In this document: positions 42,790-54,867 of the stretch, piece by piece
Numbering within the stretch: the first letter of the stretch is position 1
Layout: the number at the start of each line of letters is the position of its first letter
NCBI GenBank assembly: GCA_022539475.1
Contig: VCMS01000068.1
Coordinates: 1-64,000, forward strand
Direction: 5' to 3'
DNA from: Gracilaria domingensis
Lineage: Eukaryota > Rhodophyta > Florideophyceae > Gracilariales > Gracilariaceae
Length of the DNA: 64,000 bases
Made by a program: the position numbers and the translations under genes
The notes under the pieces: generated by a model
Database searches by the model: none
Told to the model about the DNA's origin: nothing
The model's input: the letters and a program-made list of their open reading frames with translations, nothing else

Positions 42790-44260
42790 TCACCTGCTGC
42801 ACATGAAACTGCTTCAAGTGAAGGAAGTAGCGGCAAGCGCAGTGGCAATATGGTGGAATGATCAACCAGACCCTCAGACAAAAGTTGCCCCAGCGGGAAT
42901 TGGAGTGTGTTCGTTTATCGCTGAGACAATGACGCTGCGAGTAAGTCTACGGATCGCATGCCACAGAGTTGACAATGGCTGGAGACGAAGAATTCGTATT
43001 TTGCTTGACTCACAGAGTCTCCTGGAAGGTTTGCAGTCGCCGTTGCGGAGACAGTCATACTCGGTTCAAGAAGTTTCACGTTTGTTGTTTCACGTTGGTG
43101 AGATATGCCCGGTTGACATGCTTTGGATACCAAGTCACTGCGGGTTGGAAAGGAATGAATGAGTGGATGGATTAGCAGGCGAAGCTTTGAACTTGCCCGT
43201 AGAGGCTCAAATTTCTGTTCCAGTTGACTATTCTGATGTGCGCAGAAAGATAAGAGATCATAATGAAAGAAGGCCTTTATGACAGGCGGTACCAGAAGAG
43301 CTTGGAAAGATTGTGTCTCTACGAGAAGCAGAAGCTACTTTGGCACAGCTTTATGTTAGACATTCACCATACTTGCATCCTTTGGGTACTTGTCTGCAAG
43401 GTAAGAGATTGGTTTGCAGCCGCAGACCTGGAGTATTGGATACAGTTCAGCATTATCCTTTGAGATGCCCAACGAGCTTGTCCCGACGCTTGTGCTTGCC
43501 TGCTCTTAAGTGATCGACAGGGTATGGACCTGGGTGGCACGTCGCTAAAATGCCCCCGTTTGCTGCACGTAAGCAGTAGGTCACGAGCTGGTCATTGGAG
43601 CAAGATCCTACCGCCGTTTCCCCGAATTTTTCCCTCTGAAGGAAGAGCTCCAACAGGGGGTTTTCCAGGGTTTTCTCGGACGGACTACACTAGGGTCGGA
43701 TTACGGTGAAAGGCTACGGACTGGTTCTTGCACCTGGTTTCGCCGATGATAAGATGATCAGGTGGAAAGAACGTCGCTCATGGTTTCTTGAGTGGCCAAT
43801 GTGGTACATGCGGTGCGCCTTGTCGTGGTGTGCTCCTCTGCCGACGGTCTCTAGAGGATGTATGAAGAGAGTAGTGGGAGGAAGAAGGCGATAAGCGTCG
43901 GTAGCGAAACGCCCGCGGTCGGAAACACCTAAGATATCTAATATTTCTCATCGTAGTCCAGTAAGTGTAGTACGGCTACTTCGTTGTGGTCAGTGGTTGC
44001 GATGTAGAGGTATAATAGGTCGTTGGGTCTTGAGCAAACCCACGCGTAGGAGCGGAATTAGCTCTACCGTTTCCATAAATGAGAGAGAGAGAGATCGGCA
44101 GGGTCTAGCTGTTAAGACGATAATTAGAAAATGGCCTGAAAAGGTTTTGGCCTTCCTAGAGTGAGAGAACGTTTCTTTCAACAGAAACGTTCTGTAGCCC
44201 GCCGGAATTAGGCTGTTACACCCACAAACAGAGAGAGAGAGAGAGAGAGAAAGAGACTTC
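42790..44260 (+). mobile_element. LINE (non-LTR retrotransposon) 3' remnant with RNase H
   Basis: The first part (42,803-43,162) translates to an RNase H domain as found at the C-terminus of several LINE clades: RIRILLDSQSLLEGL, VDMLWIPSHCGLERNE, then VDGLAGEAL beyond an in-frame stop at 43,160. A second frame continues with RHSPYLHPLGTCL and a CCHC-like VCSRRP...HYPLRCP, the usual zinc knuckle after LINE RNase H. The reverse transcriptase is absent. The 3' end is a non-coding tail with a GGGT/ACCC block (about 44,005-44,060), a hairpin AACGTTTCT/AGAAACGTT (44,165-44,190) and a GA microsatellite (44,228-44,250). It is a 5'-truncated, inactivated copy. Confidence 0.8.
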
Positions 44261-44503
44261 TCTGTGCTTTCAATACACTGGATTAGTTTTAACCTAGAGA
44301 ACGAAGGACCATATTTCTACGTGTTTAGAAACTGAATCGAGACACATTGAGTTAGAACACATACAAGTTAATGCAATCAATGCTGTTAGTCATGCCAAAA
44401 GATGCAGTCAAGTAGGAAAAGGCACCCTGCAAGCCATAATCTTGGAAAATCAGCATGTTTTCGTCTTAGCACATATCTTTCTGATTCCCGGAGATCAACA
44501 AAA

Positions 44504-47500
44504 TCATCTGCATCGAGATGGATTCAACTCCCAATTGCTCCAGTTCGATGCCCATTGTGATCCTAGTGGTGTTAAAGACAAGCTGGAGAAGCAGCTTTTC
44601 TTTTCTTGGACCAGGTTGACCAACGTTCTTGCCCAATACATACGTTCAATACTGGGACAGAACAATCCGATACACTCGTTACCCTCACAATCGAAGACTT
44701 TACCCACCTCATTGCATCCAGATGGATGCTGGTATATTTGCTTCCATAAGGCAGACAAGACTTGCGCAAAGTTCATCAGAGATCGAATCTTTGAGGATCT
44801 CGGCCATCCCTCTTGGCATTCGCTCGTCTTGTTCAGCTGCTTCCGATAAACGGAGCACAGAATCTCTCGTTGCGCTTTCAATTTCTCCAGTTGCATATCA
44901 TCCCCGAACCAATGTCGTAATCTGGTTCGGTGATGCTCCAAAAGAATTTCAAACTCATCTGCGGACATATCCACCAAAACACCGGCATGAACGGGACGAG
45001 CTTCGATAGGCAGATCACTGTCCACCAATAGCACATTGTTATCGATGCCATCTATTTCTTGCAACTCTTCGAAAAATATCCTCTCCATCTTCTTAGCCTT
45101 TTGGTTCGAAGCCGGTACTTCAGATGCTACCCCCAGAACCCTTATCCGCCAATCTTCGCAGATACCATCAAGTATCCTTGAGGCAACATCAGCTGCACCT
45201 CGTGCGCGGCGAGCCGAAACAATGTGGGTTGTTAAGAGTCTCCACTCTTTTAGGTGCATAGAAAGCAAAATCTCTATTCCATCTATCTCGGCACAAACAC
45301 GCGTCCTTAACGCAACTCCCCAGGCAGTAATCTGATTCTCAGTGAGTGATCGAGTTAGTCTCAGACTTGTTACGACAATTGAATCTCCTATTGAATGAAC
45401 CAGCCTTTCAAGGCTTTCGTTCTTAGCCACAAGTTTGGTCTCTACAGATGATGAGAGCTCCTTAAGAAAGCGAGTAATTACGCCGATGCATACCCCTCGA
45501 AGAAGATAGAACAGTACTACACCAGATACGTCTATATTTTCTCCGTGCTTCGCCCAATCTTCAGCACCATCATTGTGATCTTCAAGTCCCTCATGGGAAC
45601 GATTCTTGAGAAATAAAACAATGTCTCTTATGGACTGTGACTGCGTTTGTCGATGCTCCAAAGTCTCCTCTGACACCACATTATATAAATCTTCTTCGTA
45701 GTTGAAGATACCGTATCTAAACATTGAGAGCCATCTATGCAATGCTCTAAAACTATGTCGGATCTTCTTCATACGCGGTAATCGATGGACGACGTTCGTT
45801 ACCAGCTCCTCAGAAGAAAAGTTTTCATATTGACGCCCTGCGTGAAGCTCAGGATCGCCTTCGTCGAATATGACCTCGTCAGTGTCAGTTGAGCATCTTT
45901 CCGTTTCGAATAACGGAAAGTGTTGCAGGTTCTGCACCGGCTCATGATAACGTCTTGCGGCAAGCAACGCGTGTCGCGTAAAAAGCATCATTCTCAAATC
46001 CTTCCCCAAGTACCCAGGACTATCCTGTTCTCTCGCGGAATAACCAAGTTCTGTTTGCCTCGTTATGTCAATATTATGTCGTGGATTCTGTACCTGGCAC
46101 GCTGTAGGGAGGAAAGCATTTGCGGGACCTCGATCTAAGCGCTGAGTTTCTGCTTGCCCGGTAAAGTCGATCCCGTCCACTAATTCCTTTGATTTGGATA
46201 CAGCCGGAATACTCTTCTCGAGCGCAGCCAATCTACATTCGTTCTCAGCTGCTTCTCTATCTGCAACTTTTCTGTACTCGTTCACTTGCTCGGTTTTGAC
46301 TTCATGCGATAGATCTTGAATCCGCTGTTGTTCCGATGTCTTTTCACCAAGCTTCGCATTTCCTTGCTTAAGCTGAGCGATTCGCATTGAAAACAAGAAA
46401 TCCGGGGGAAGTGTTCTGCCTGCGAAGAACTTGTTCTTCGCTTCTCTTGGAGCCTGTTCGTATGCAGCCCAATGTCGCCGATGTGAATTACGGAGATGAC
46501 GAGCGAACGTCTGCGCGGAAAATGGTCGTTGAAACACCATGAGATAGTTCTTGTTTCGTCTCGAGCATCCAAAGAGTGGGCAAAATTTACACCCCAGCCA
46601 TGTAACCTCGAAACGTGATGGATCTCTTTCGATAATATGAAGCCCATAGTCTGTGAGATAGTCCAGAATCTTCTGTTCCTTAGGGGAATTGAACGCTTTG
46701 ACATCATCGACGTTCGGCTTTTCAGTCATCATTTGGGAAGGTTTCTGAATGTCAGTGTGTTGCGACCCCTTCTTGTCCAAAGGCTTTTGAATGTCATTGT
46801 CTTGGGTATTCTTGTTGTCCAAAGGTTCTTGAATGTCATTGTCTTGGGGCTTCTTGTTGTTCAAAGGTTCTTGAATGTCATTGTCATGGGACTTCTTCTT
46901 GTCCGAAGCTCTCAGAGGGGGTCCAAAGGGATCAAATGGAACCAAAGACGGGCGAGAAGATCCCTTCAATGCCGACGGTCGAGGGGTTAGATCCGCAGGG
47001 AAACCCGAGCCAACCAGCCCAACTTTTTCAGCCAATCCATGTGCTGATGGTACGCTTTTGAGCGGGGCTAAATGCAACGGTAGATTCTGGGCTGGTACGG
47101 ACGATACTTTTAATCCATACGAGTTTGGCTTCAAACCATTCCTAGATACTCGATGCCGATTGGAAGGAGTTGGTGGAGCTTTCGAAGGTTCCGTGCTATT
47201 CTTTCCTAGTGACGCCTCTTTCGGCTTTGATTTAGTGCAATGAGCTTCTTGACCCACCCATGAAGGAAGCGGTTTGGGTTCATATCGCCGTCGCGACGGG
47301 CCTAGCGCAGGAGTTCGGGATTGGGACCCTGCAGCTGCACCCGGTTTCGTAACAGCGCACAATAACTTCGCCGGTCTTTGTTCATCGGGCTGTGGTCTGC
47401 TGTTCTTTCTCTCCTTCGCGACTTGGGCTGTGCTATCGGCCTCAGCTTGGAGCGGTGGTGGAGAGCGAGAACGCGCTCGATGAGAAAAAGAAGGCAGAGA

Positions 47501-49901
47501 GCGCCTTTGACGAAGAGGAGAGGGAGAACGTCGATTGCGATACGGGGGCGAAAGAGAACGACGACTGCTATTCGGCGGAGAAAGGGAACGACGACTGCGG
47601 TTCGGCGGAGAGAGGGAACGACGACTGCGATTCGGCGGAGAAAGGGAACGACGACTGCGATTCGGCGGAGAAAGGGGACGACAACCGCGATTCGGCGGAG
47701 AAGGGGAACGACGACTGCAATTCGGCGGAGAAAGGGGACGACGACCGCGACTTGACGGAGAAAGGGGACGACGACCGCGACTTGACGGAGAAAGGGAACG
47801 ACGACTGTGATTTGGCGGAGAAAGGGAGTGACCACTCCGATATAGCGGGGAAAGAGAACGACGACTGCGATTTGCCGGCGAAAGGGAGTGACGACTTCGA
47901 TAGGGCGGAGAAAGAGAACGACGACTGCGATAGGATGGAGAAAGAGAACGACGGCTCCAATGTGCAGGGGAGTGAGAACGACGACTACGGCATGGCGGGG
48001 GAGATCCGCGAACGTGATATGTAGGGGAACCAGAACGGCGGAAACGAGGCGATGGAGAACGAACGACATGCTCAAGATGCAGTGGCGAACGAGAATACTG
48101 TCTGAGGTGGGATGGAATACGAGAGCTCCTACAGCGTGGGGATGGAGTTCGAGACCGGTTTCTGTACTGCTGTGGTGAATTGGAGCGACGTCCCGGAGAA
48201 GGGGGAGTACGAGAACGGCCGCTTCGACGTATTATCACGGAGGAATGGTGCCAGTCAGGTGATCTTACAGGAGAAGCACTGCGTCCCGTTAGCCGTGGAG
48301 CCGGCATATCAGTGCGTGAAAATGTCTTGCGGAGAGATAAAGGTGAAGGTGAGCGACGGCGACTGGGTGAGCGGTCAATTGTTCCGACTCTCGCAGGTGG
48401 TGACCTGCGGCGTGGTGTTCGCGGGGACGAGAATCTTCGTTGGGGTATGCGGAAAATTGGTGAGCGAGAATCTTGTCTTGGACGCGAATGAACATTTGGT
48501 GAGCGAGTGAGAAGTGGTTCTGGTCTGACATTTGAGCGTAGAGGAGAGCTTGTTGTAGAATTGCGCCGCAGTGGAGGAGGTGAAGGTAACTTCGGTAAAG
48601 GTTCAGGTTTGCGCGGAATAATGGGGGAGGATTCCCTGTCTCCTGATCCCGTGAAGGCATTGGAATCTGCAGGCTTCGGTCGAGGAAATGGGCACTTCTC
48701 GTTGGCCGAGGGAGGAGGACATGGGGGCTTCTGAAAGGGGTTGGGTCTTAGAGGGTTGCGAGTGTGCTTTGGGACGTGGTGTTGGTTCTGATCCCAACTG
48801 AAGTCTAGTGTTAGGCTGTGCAACAAAGGGTTTCGCGATATGCGAGGTCGTTGTCAACGGTGACAATGCTTGCGCTGGAGTTGACGAAGTTTTCTGCAAA
48901 AGTGTTCTAGGTCGCTTGCTCGGAGTCAGTAAAGAGTCAGTGTGAACCCGCTTGCGAGAAACAGGAGACGACTTCTCAAGCTTTGGGTTATTCTGGTATA
49001 GATCGTTTGGACGACATGGAAGTGTCGATTTTGAGGTAGTGTTCGTCGTGGGTGGCTCGAACACGTCGTCGAATGACGCAGGAATTTGATACAGTTTGCC
49101 TCCGGACGGATGAGGGCTGTTGAAAATGTTCGGCTTGGTGCTCTGTTGGCTTGGCTCAGCTTCCTGTGGGGTGCCCTCCTTCGAGCGGGGTTGAAAAGCT
49201 GTAGTGGGTGCTTTGTCTTTCTGCTCAATGGGTGGGCCATCTCGTGCCTCGATTGGTGTACCTGTTTGTGAAGCAGGTTTCAAAGTGGATGGAGCGGAAG
49301 TGTGTTGATGAGCTTTTTCGAGGGGCTGATGCGACGCCGCACCGTCCAAAGCGGATTCAGTCTTAGTTTTGCTCTCCGCGGGTGTGGGTAAAGTTTCGGT
49401 TTCGCCGTGTTGTCCTAACTTTTGAAACGCGGAAGAAGAATTGGTATGAAGCGAGTGCGATGGATTTTCAAGCCGAGGCTCTGGCCGAGACGGAGGAGAT
49501 GATGGTTTTTGTCGTCGTACCTCATGAAAGACATTGGGATTTTCGACCAAGGTTTGTTCAAATTCAGGTTTCACAGTCACGTTCTTCGATTGTGACGTCG
49601 GCGAACCAGTTGCACGCGAACTTGTAGGCGTCGCACTCACAGCAGTAAGCTGAGATCGCTGCGAAGAAAGGCGAGGAGGCGAACCCGTTATGAACCTTTG
49701 CTGTGACGCCATGGTTCGTCTTCGCTTAGAAGTCGGTTGAAACAGAGTGAGACCGGAGGCACCGGACGCTGGACGAGTCCCATCGCGCGAAGAAACCATG
49801 ATGGACGACGACGGCGTCGGACGCGAGGTGGTCGGCTTGGTCGCCTTCACGGCGGACTCGGTGTTGCCGGGACACGGTGGCGTAGGAATGGGCTCGGTCA
49901 T
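44504..49901 (-). CDS. Long RS-repeat protein with C2H2-like zinc finger
   Basis: Probably one gene starting at the ATG 49,901 (MTEPIPTPPCPGN). Its first part (to about 48,603) is a disordered Ser/Pro/Thr/Lys-rich region with a possible nuclear signal (TSKRRRT). The second part is open from 48,826 to 44,504 but has no Met for about 170 residues, which argues that it is a later exon or a shifted continuation; the junction between 48,826 and 48,603 is unresolved. The second part contains an RS-like array of 10-residue repeats (RRSLSPPNRS type), then three or four 17-residue repeats around DNDIQEPL. A zinc finger follows (LGCKFCPLFGCS then FARHLRNSHRRHW), and finally a 600-residue helical domain. 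RS repeats point to RNA processing; the finger resembles BED-type DNA binders. No specific family is recognised. Confidence 0.6.
47540..47965 (-). repeat. 30-bp coding tandem repeat (RRSLSPPNRS)
   Basis: About 14 tandem 30-bp units, on the + strand of the form GAACGACGACTGCGATTCGG then CGGAGAAAGG. They encode ten-residue Ser-Arg-Pro units in the RS gene. Inner copies are nearly identical and outer copies drift, the usual sign of recent unequal exchange. The opposite strand has a misleading open frame. Confidence 0.85.
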
Positions 49902-51232
49902 GGTTGCGCAGCGACGCGTGGCGAGAGGGGAACGGCAACTACCGCTGGCAAGTTGGCGGTGGTATCGCCGTAGGTCGCAGCGCGGACGTGAAGGTGAAGC
50001 GAGGGCGTACACGACTTGATGCTTGAAGCGTAGCGCTTGTAACGGTGCGCCATGCATTACACGTCGTATGATATTTTGGCCCTTTTCAAGTGCGCCATAG
50101 CGAGCTCTACCGCTGCTACGCGGGGTGTGCCTGCGTGGACGGGCTGGGCTCTCCGAAGCCGCGTCGGATCTTCCGCAGCGGATGCCTCCGAAGAGGCGCT
50201 GGCCAACACCGTCGTGGGCGCGCGTTTCTCTTCCGCTCGCCGCGTCCCTGCGCTCCAGACGGGTGGCGGCTCCGGCGCCACGCTTCATGGTCGATGTGCA
50301 CGACTTTGCACACATCCGTGCTCGAGAGCCCGCTCTCCGCCCATCGCATTGTAATGCGAGTATGAGGCGGTGGCGCCGATCAGACGTCACCTGTCTGGCA
50401 ATGAGTGGTTGCTCCATTGCTTGCAGCGCCATGTAACCTTAACTATCTACCGAAGGTATAAGGATAGCCTGCTTGTCGCGCTTGCAGCAACGCCAAAGAT
50501 ACGCCTGCTGTATCAAATCAGATTCCCTTCTTTCCTTCGTGTATTCCTCTCCGTCAGAACTTGACTCGTTGTGTAACGTGTTGTCTATCTTCCCCATTGT
50601 TTTCTCTGGCCACTACTGTTGCTTTCACCTTGTCGCGAAGCGCCTTTTAGCAGTTCGTTCTTCGCAGTTTGAATGCTGATATCAACATGTTCGACTCACC
50701 AGTGCTTGGCGTCGTAATATACCGACACCCGAGCACAATCCCCCGTCGCCGTATTCCTCGCCTCCAAAAACATCCTCCTCACGTCGCGTTTGCACTAAGC
50801 ATCACCGTGGAGGCTTACTGTTCCGTCGGATGCTTCCCACCAATGAAATCCAACATGCACAAAATGTTCGTCCATATCCGTGATACTTTGTCGTCTTCGT
50901 CTTGTTCGCACGGGTACTAACACTGCCAGCCACGAGTTCAGTCCACATAATGTTTTGTTTTTCTCGCGGCTACCTGCCTTTCCTTGTCACGCATTCTATC
51001 AACTTCACTTCGTTTTTGAGCCCAGTACCAACGCTACGTTACCAAGGCTACGTTCAAACTCAGTAACGTGAGTGACTTCAGTGTTGCCCTCTCCTTGCTC
51101 GATCTCTTTTTGAACCCGGCCCCGCGGCTGCGTCCTCGCTTTTCGTGTTTTCTTCGCAACCGTTCCAGCCCGTACTCGCAAACTGCATCACAAAGATTCC
51201 CAAACGTGTCCCCCGATCGAGTCTTTGGCACC
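49902..51232. other. Divergent intergenic region
   Basis: About 1.3 kb between the RS-gene start and the glycosyltransferase start, expected to contain both promoters. The left half is GC-rich and the right half is not. Open frames here on both strands have no recognisable protein sequence. Confidence 0.4.
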
Positions 51233-52066
51233 ATGCTTCCGAAAGCCAAGCTTGTTCAACGTTCCAGAATCGGCAGTTTGGTACCCTACTTCATTCTGCT
51301 TGCGTTTCCTATTGCCCTCGTTCTCAAAGACGGACTTTTGTCGCCATCCCCGCTTGCGCTCAGTCACTTCTACAGAGGGGAACCTTATCTCAACGTTGTT
51401 ACGTTGATATACGGCCAAGAAAGCGATCATATCAATATTGCTCACAACTGCCGTGTTATCTCTACAACCCCTCATAAGTTTTTCATCCACACTGATGACA
51501 TGTCCCAACCATACTGCACCGTTTGTAACTGCGTTCCCTACCAACTTTTTCGATGCCCGTGTCCTACTGGGCCAGATGGCTGCAAAACGAAGAACCCTTG
51601 TGAAAAGGTTGAATTTCTCATACAAAGTGTGAACGCCTACGGCTCGTTCTTGTTTCTGGATAACGATCTGTTGATTATGAAGCCGCAGTTTTTAGATCAC
51701 ATGATGCAGAGATCTCGGGCACATGATTTTCTTGCATCTTATGCACACCAAACCGTCAACTCGAGCAGGTATTTGAGAAACTTTAATAGCGGACTCATGT
51801 TCATTCGCCGGGTACCACAGGTGGACTACAACTTGTTGAGGGCTTCACTTTACTTTCATAAGCTTGAACAAGATCAAGGTATTGTCAGCGACTTTTTCCA
51901 AAAGATGTATACAAACTGGGATTCATTGTCCTGGAAGTGGCATTGTCGAAGTTTGAAACGGGCAAATCAAGACGTTCCTCCGGAGAACTGTTACACAGTT
52001 CATGACCGAAGCGAAGTTGAAATGTTGTTGAAAGAGATGAATAAAACGAGGCTTACAATCCCATAG
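51233..52066 (+). CDS. Golgi-type membrane glycosyltransferase, GT-A fold
   Basis: A 277-residue type II membrane protein from the ATG at 51,233. A short basic N-terminus (KAKLVQRSRIG) precedes a signal anchor (LVPYFILLAFPIALVL). The catalytic part has FLFLDNDLLIMKP with the DxD metal and nucleotide-sugar motif, NFNSGLMFIRR, and EQDQGIVSDFF, the order seen in GT8-like and related nucleotide-diphospho-sugar transferases. A Cys-rich insert (YCTVCNCVPYQLFRCPCP) sits before the DxD strand. The donor and acceptor are unknown; glycan synthesis in the secretory pathway is the likely role. The protein is shorter than many relatives but looks complete. The upstream in-frame extension starts only with GTG and is not used. 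Confidence 0.7.
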   Translation: MLPKAKLVQRSRIGSLVPYFILLAFPIALVLKDGLLSPSPLALSHFYRGEPYLNVVTLIYGQESDHINIAHNCRVISTTPHKFFIHTDDMSQPYCTVCNCVPYQLFRCPCPTGPDGCKTKNPCEKVEFLIQSVNAYGSFLFLDNDLLIMKPQFLDHMMQRSRAHDFLASYAHQTVNSSRYLRNFNSGLMFIRRVPQVDYNLLRASLYFHKLEQDQGIVSDFFQKMYTNWDSLSWKWHCRSLKRANQDVPPENCYTVHDRSEVEMLLKEMNKTRLTIP

Positions 52067-52389
52067 GCGAATGGCAACGGTTATGCAGTTTCCTTGTACC
52101 GTCTGAAGGTTCTTTCACGCAGGTAGCGAATCAATCGAGGCGGTGGGGCAACGGCAAAATTATGAAGCGTTCAGGAGCAAGCACGGAGATCCCAGTGTCC
52201 TCATTTGTGTCGCACTAACTTTGGCAGTTTCGTAATCCTATACCGAGAACCTGATCAGTGCTTTCTCTCCTTTCTTCATCCTCTCAAGCTTTGCTGGCTT
52301 GAGGTAAACACTCTGTGACTTCAACTATGGTATTGTATCTCTACGACACTCTTTTTTGTGAAATAGGCACGCTTATACCTCGTAACACG

Positions 52390-52640
52390 GGGGCTTGCTA
52401 GAGACCCTAAACACCATCCACATTTCCCTCTGCATCGAAGCCACCAAATCGAAAGCTGGGCTAATCTCACTGGGCTACGTAATACTTTCCTCCAAGTCCG
52501 TATGAGGTTTAGCCGGTTAAGCGTTTCGCCACCGACGATTACCGTCTTCCTCCTCTCTGTACCTCGTCGTTCAGCGTAGAGATCGTCGGCAGATGGCAGA
52601 CCACGACGACTGCCTCACTTCAACCACAATATATTGATAT
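52390..52640 (-). repeat. LINE 3'-tail copy D, inverted and diverged
   Basis: The + strand matches the reverse complement of about 43,840-44,050 in the LINE remnant. Shared phrases in the same order include GCTTGCTAGAGACCC, CACTGGGCTACG, GCGTTTCGCCACCGACG, GTCTTCCTCC and GATCGTCGGCAGA. Identity is patchy, so this is an old copy. Confidence 0.6.
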
Positions 52641-53863
52641 ATTGGCATCTATTAACGTCTGCGCGGCTTTTGTTCATCCTATTCAGAGACATTGAACCGG
52701 CATTGAAGTTGTTAATGGCCACAGTTATTTGCTACGTAATAACCCCAGCATCATCATCATGCACGACGACTATTATGATCATGATCATATTCCAACAGAG
52801 TTTCGAAGTCGACTAACTCTGCCACATGGTCGAGAATCTCGGTTCGGGATGGCATTGTGCCATGGTGCGGAATGATACCTCCCTGTGTTTCAATTGCAAA
52901 GGTGTCATAGATAGATGTCTAAAACCGTTAGCTTACCTCCAACGGCATATTTCATACGAAGCCAGGGAATCTAGGATCGTTATAATATCGTTTAATATCG
53001 TGTACTACTGATACCGTTACTCGAACTTAGCGGCTCATCACAAGTTTGTTCGTGGTTGATCATTTGATCATCATACTTTAGTCTTCGTACCATAGTAGAG
53101 GTTTTCGTTCCAAACTGCACGTGGTGTCGCGGCACAGACAAAACTTTTAGACATTCACACATTTTCTGATTCTTTGAACATTTGTAACCCGAACGTGAGG
53201 GGAACGAAGCCCCGTAGAAAACCGATGCGACAGAGGCATTTGGTCGCTGACCAATGGGTTTTGGGCTTTTCTTCAGAGAGAACGGTAAGAGGGCTAACTT
53301 TCGTAGAACATGGGGCTAACGCTCCTACAGCGCAGGCTTGCAGTTCGGATTAGGCCCCACAGACTCTGTGGCACAGAGAAGAAGACAGGTTAATTCAAAG
53401 GCCATTAGATATCGCCGTACCAGTCAAGGGTTCGAACTTCTGGGGCAAAAACTGCTGTCAGCCTGTTCTATTGCAATGAGAATTGCTGTTTCTTGATGTA
53501 GATGTGATCACAGAGGACAACATGGAACAAGCCGTTGACAACCTGTCTAATATATTGTCGGGAAAGCTGCAATGCTCTAAGTTATTGCACAAGGAATACT
53601 GAAGACTACAGCACGGGTTTTTGCGCTCAAATGGAGCTTCCATGATTCTTGGTTTTGGAAGGAAGAATGGTATGGTTAACTGAGGGAACCGAAAAACTTT
53701 CGTCTTCTTTCGTCGGTGTCCTTTTGATCCACTCGTAAAAGACGACAGTTTAGGGTTTTGTCCAGGGGAACAGACGAGCAAAAGAAGAGGTTGTCGTATG
53801 CTCGTCTGCTCCTTGCGCCAATTCTATCACCCTGCAGCAAAATGCAAAATTGCAGAGAGCACT

Positions 53864-53904
53864 GAAACTGAAACTAGAACGCTTCGTGTTCTAGTTTCAG
53901 TTTC
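53864..53904. repeat. Perfect 17-bp-stem hairpin
   Basis: GAAACTGAAACTAGAAC is followed by the 7-nt loop GCTTCGT and its exact reverse complement. No tRNA or terminator context is visible. Confidence 0.9.
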
Positions 53905-54329
53905 CGTGAAGTCTTCCCTTCTTTAATGCGGACGTTAACGCCCAATTACAGGGCCAAACTTAAACTATCTACAAATAGTTTTCTCCCGCTTAGAAGGCTA
54001 AGAACTGATGAAGATATTCTCTCATCGACGTGGGCAAGTCCAGTTCCCGGCGTTGTGCTAGGGCACATGCTACTCACCTCCATGCGGTGTACCTGCGCCC
54101 TGATTGCATTCATGCGATCAGAGCAAAGCGAGTTGGCTGATGGATCTCTGACGGAGGCCAAGAATTGATGAGTTGCTGTCAAAAATTGGAACACGGGAGT
54201 TCCCAGCCTGGGCCAGGCTGCCCCATTCTGATTTGCAAACAATCCAGTGTTGGCACGGCGCGCGGGGAGAACGAGCGCCCTCGTGATCACGGCCCTCGTT
54301 TTCTCTTTCGTCCACAATCGTACAAGAGC

Positions 54330-54460
54330 GGCTCTCTCCAATAGCCTGCGTATGTACTACGAAGTACGAAGATACGAGTAAGCCAAGCAGTGGCTCCCCC
54401 TCTGCGCAACACGATAGGTTCTTGGGTATCTAGCAAACCCAAGCGCAGGAACAATTAGAC
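54330..54460 (+). repeat. LINE 3'-tail copy E
   Basis: TAGGTTCTTGGGTATCTAGC, then AAACCCAAGCGCAGGAACAA, parallels 44,005-44,060 of the LINE remnant (TAGGTCGTTGGGTCTTGAGC, AAACCCACGCGTAGGAG). The preceding AGTGGCTCC/AGTGGTTGC also aligns. The hairpin-plus-GA end is missing. Confidence 0.5.
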
Positions 54461-54867
54461 ATGAAACACACACACTGAGCCTTGCGATGAAAACGTGTTG
54501 CAGGAGCACTGGTGCTCCGCAGCGGACACATGAGATACAGACTTGGCTGAATCTCGACAGCGCTCTCGAACGTACGTTTAAAACTAACATTATGATCTAC
54601 AATCGCTCGTACGCGCACCAGCCTCGCTGTAAAAACAAATCTCTTCCGCAACCAACCCCCCACGCCCCAGTCGCACCACACAAAGGAGAAAAACCATCTA
54701 CATTCTACACCGACCAACAAAAGACTATACAAATTGAGTATAAACCGCTTTGGACGACAGCGACTGTGCACAACACCATCGTCCCCAAAGTCAACACAAC
54801 TCAACCGGGGAACGGAAGAAAAAATGAACGCACTGCAAGCGGCATGCAAACAAACAAGGCAACGCGT

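Larger units (their letters stand above)
52067..54867. other. Long non-coding, repeat-bearing stretch
   Basis: About 2.8 kb without a supported gene between the glycosyltransferase and the kinase stop. It holds two LINE-tail copies and one strong hairpin, listed separately. Otherwise nothing is recognised. It also marks the border to the GC-rich right end. Confidence 0.5.

Noticed and set aside
43313-43513. An independent small protein after the RNase H
   Set aside because: It reads as the continuation of the LINE C-terminus (HSPYLHPLG and a zinc-knuckle-like end), not a host gene.
47392-48024. An acidic repeat protein on the + strand
   Set aside because: It is the antisense reading of the 30-bp RS repeats, open only because the unit length is a multiple of three.
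53400-53460. Possible tRNA T-arm (GGTTCGAACTTC)
   Set aside because: No matching acceptor stem, D-arm or anticodon arm can be drawn around it.
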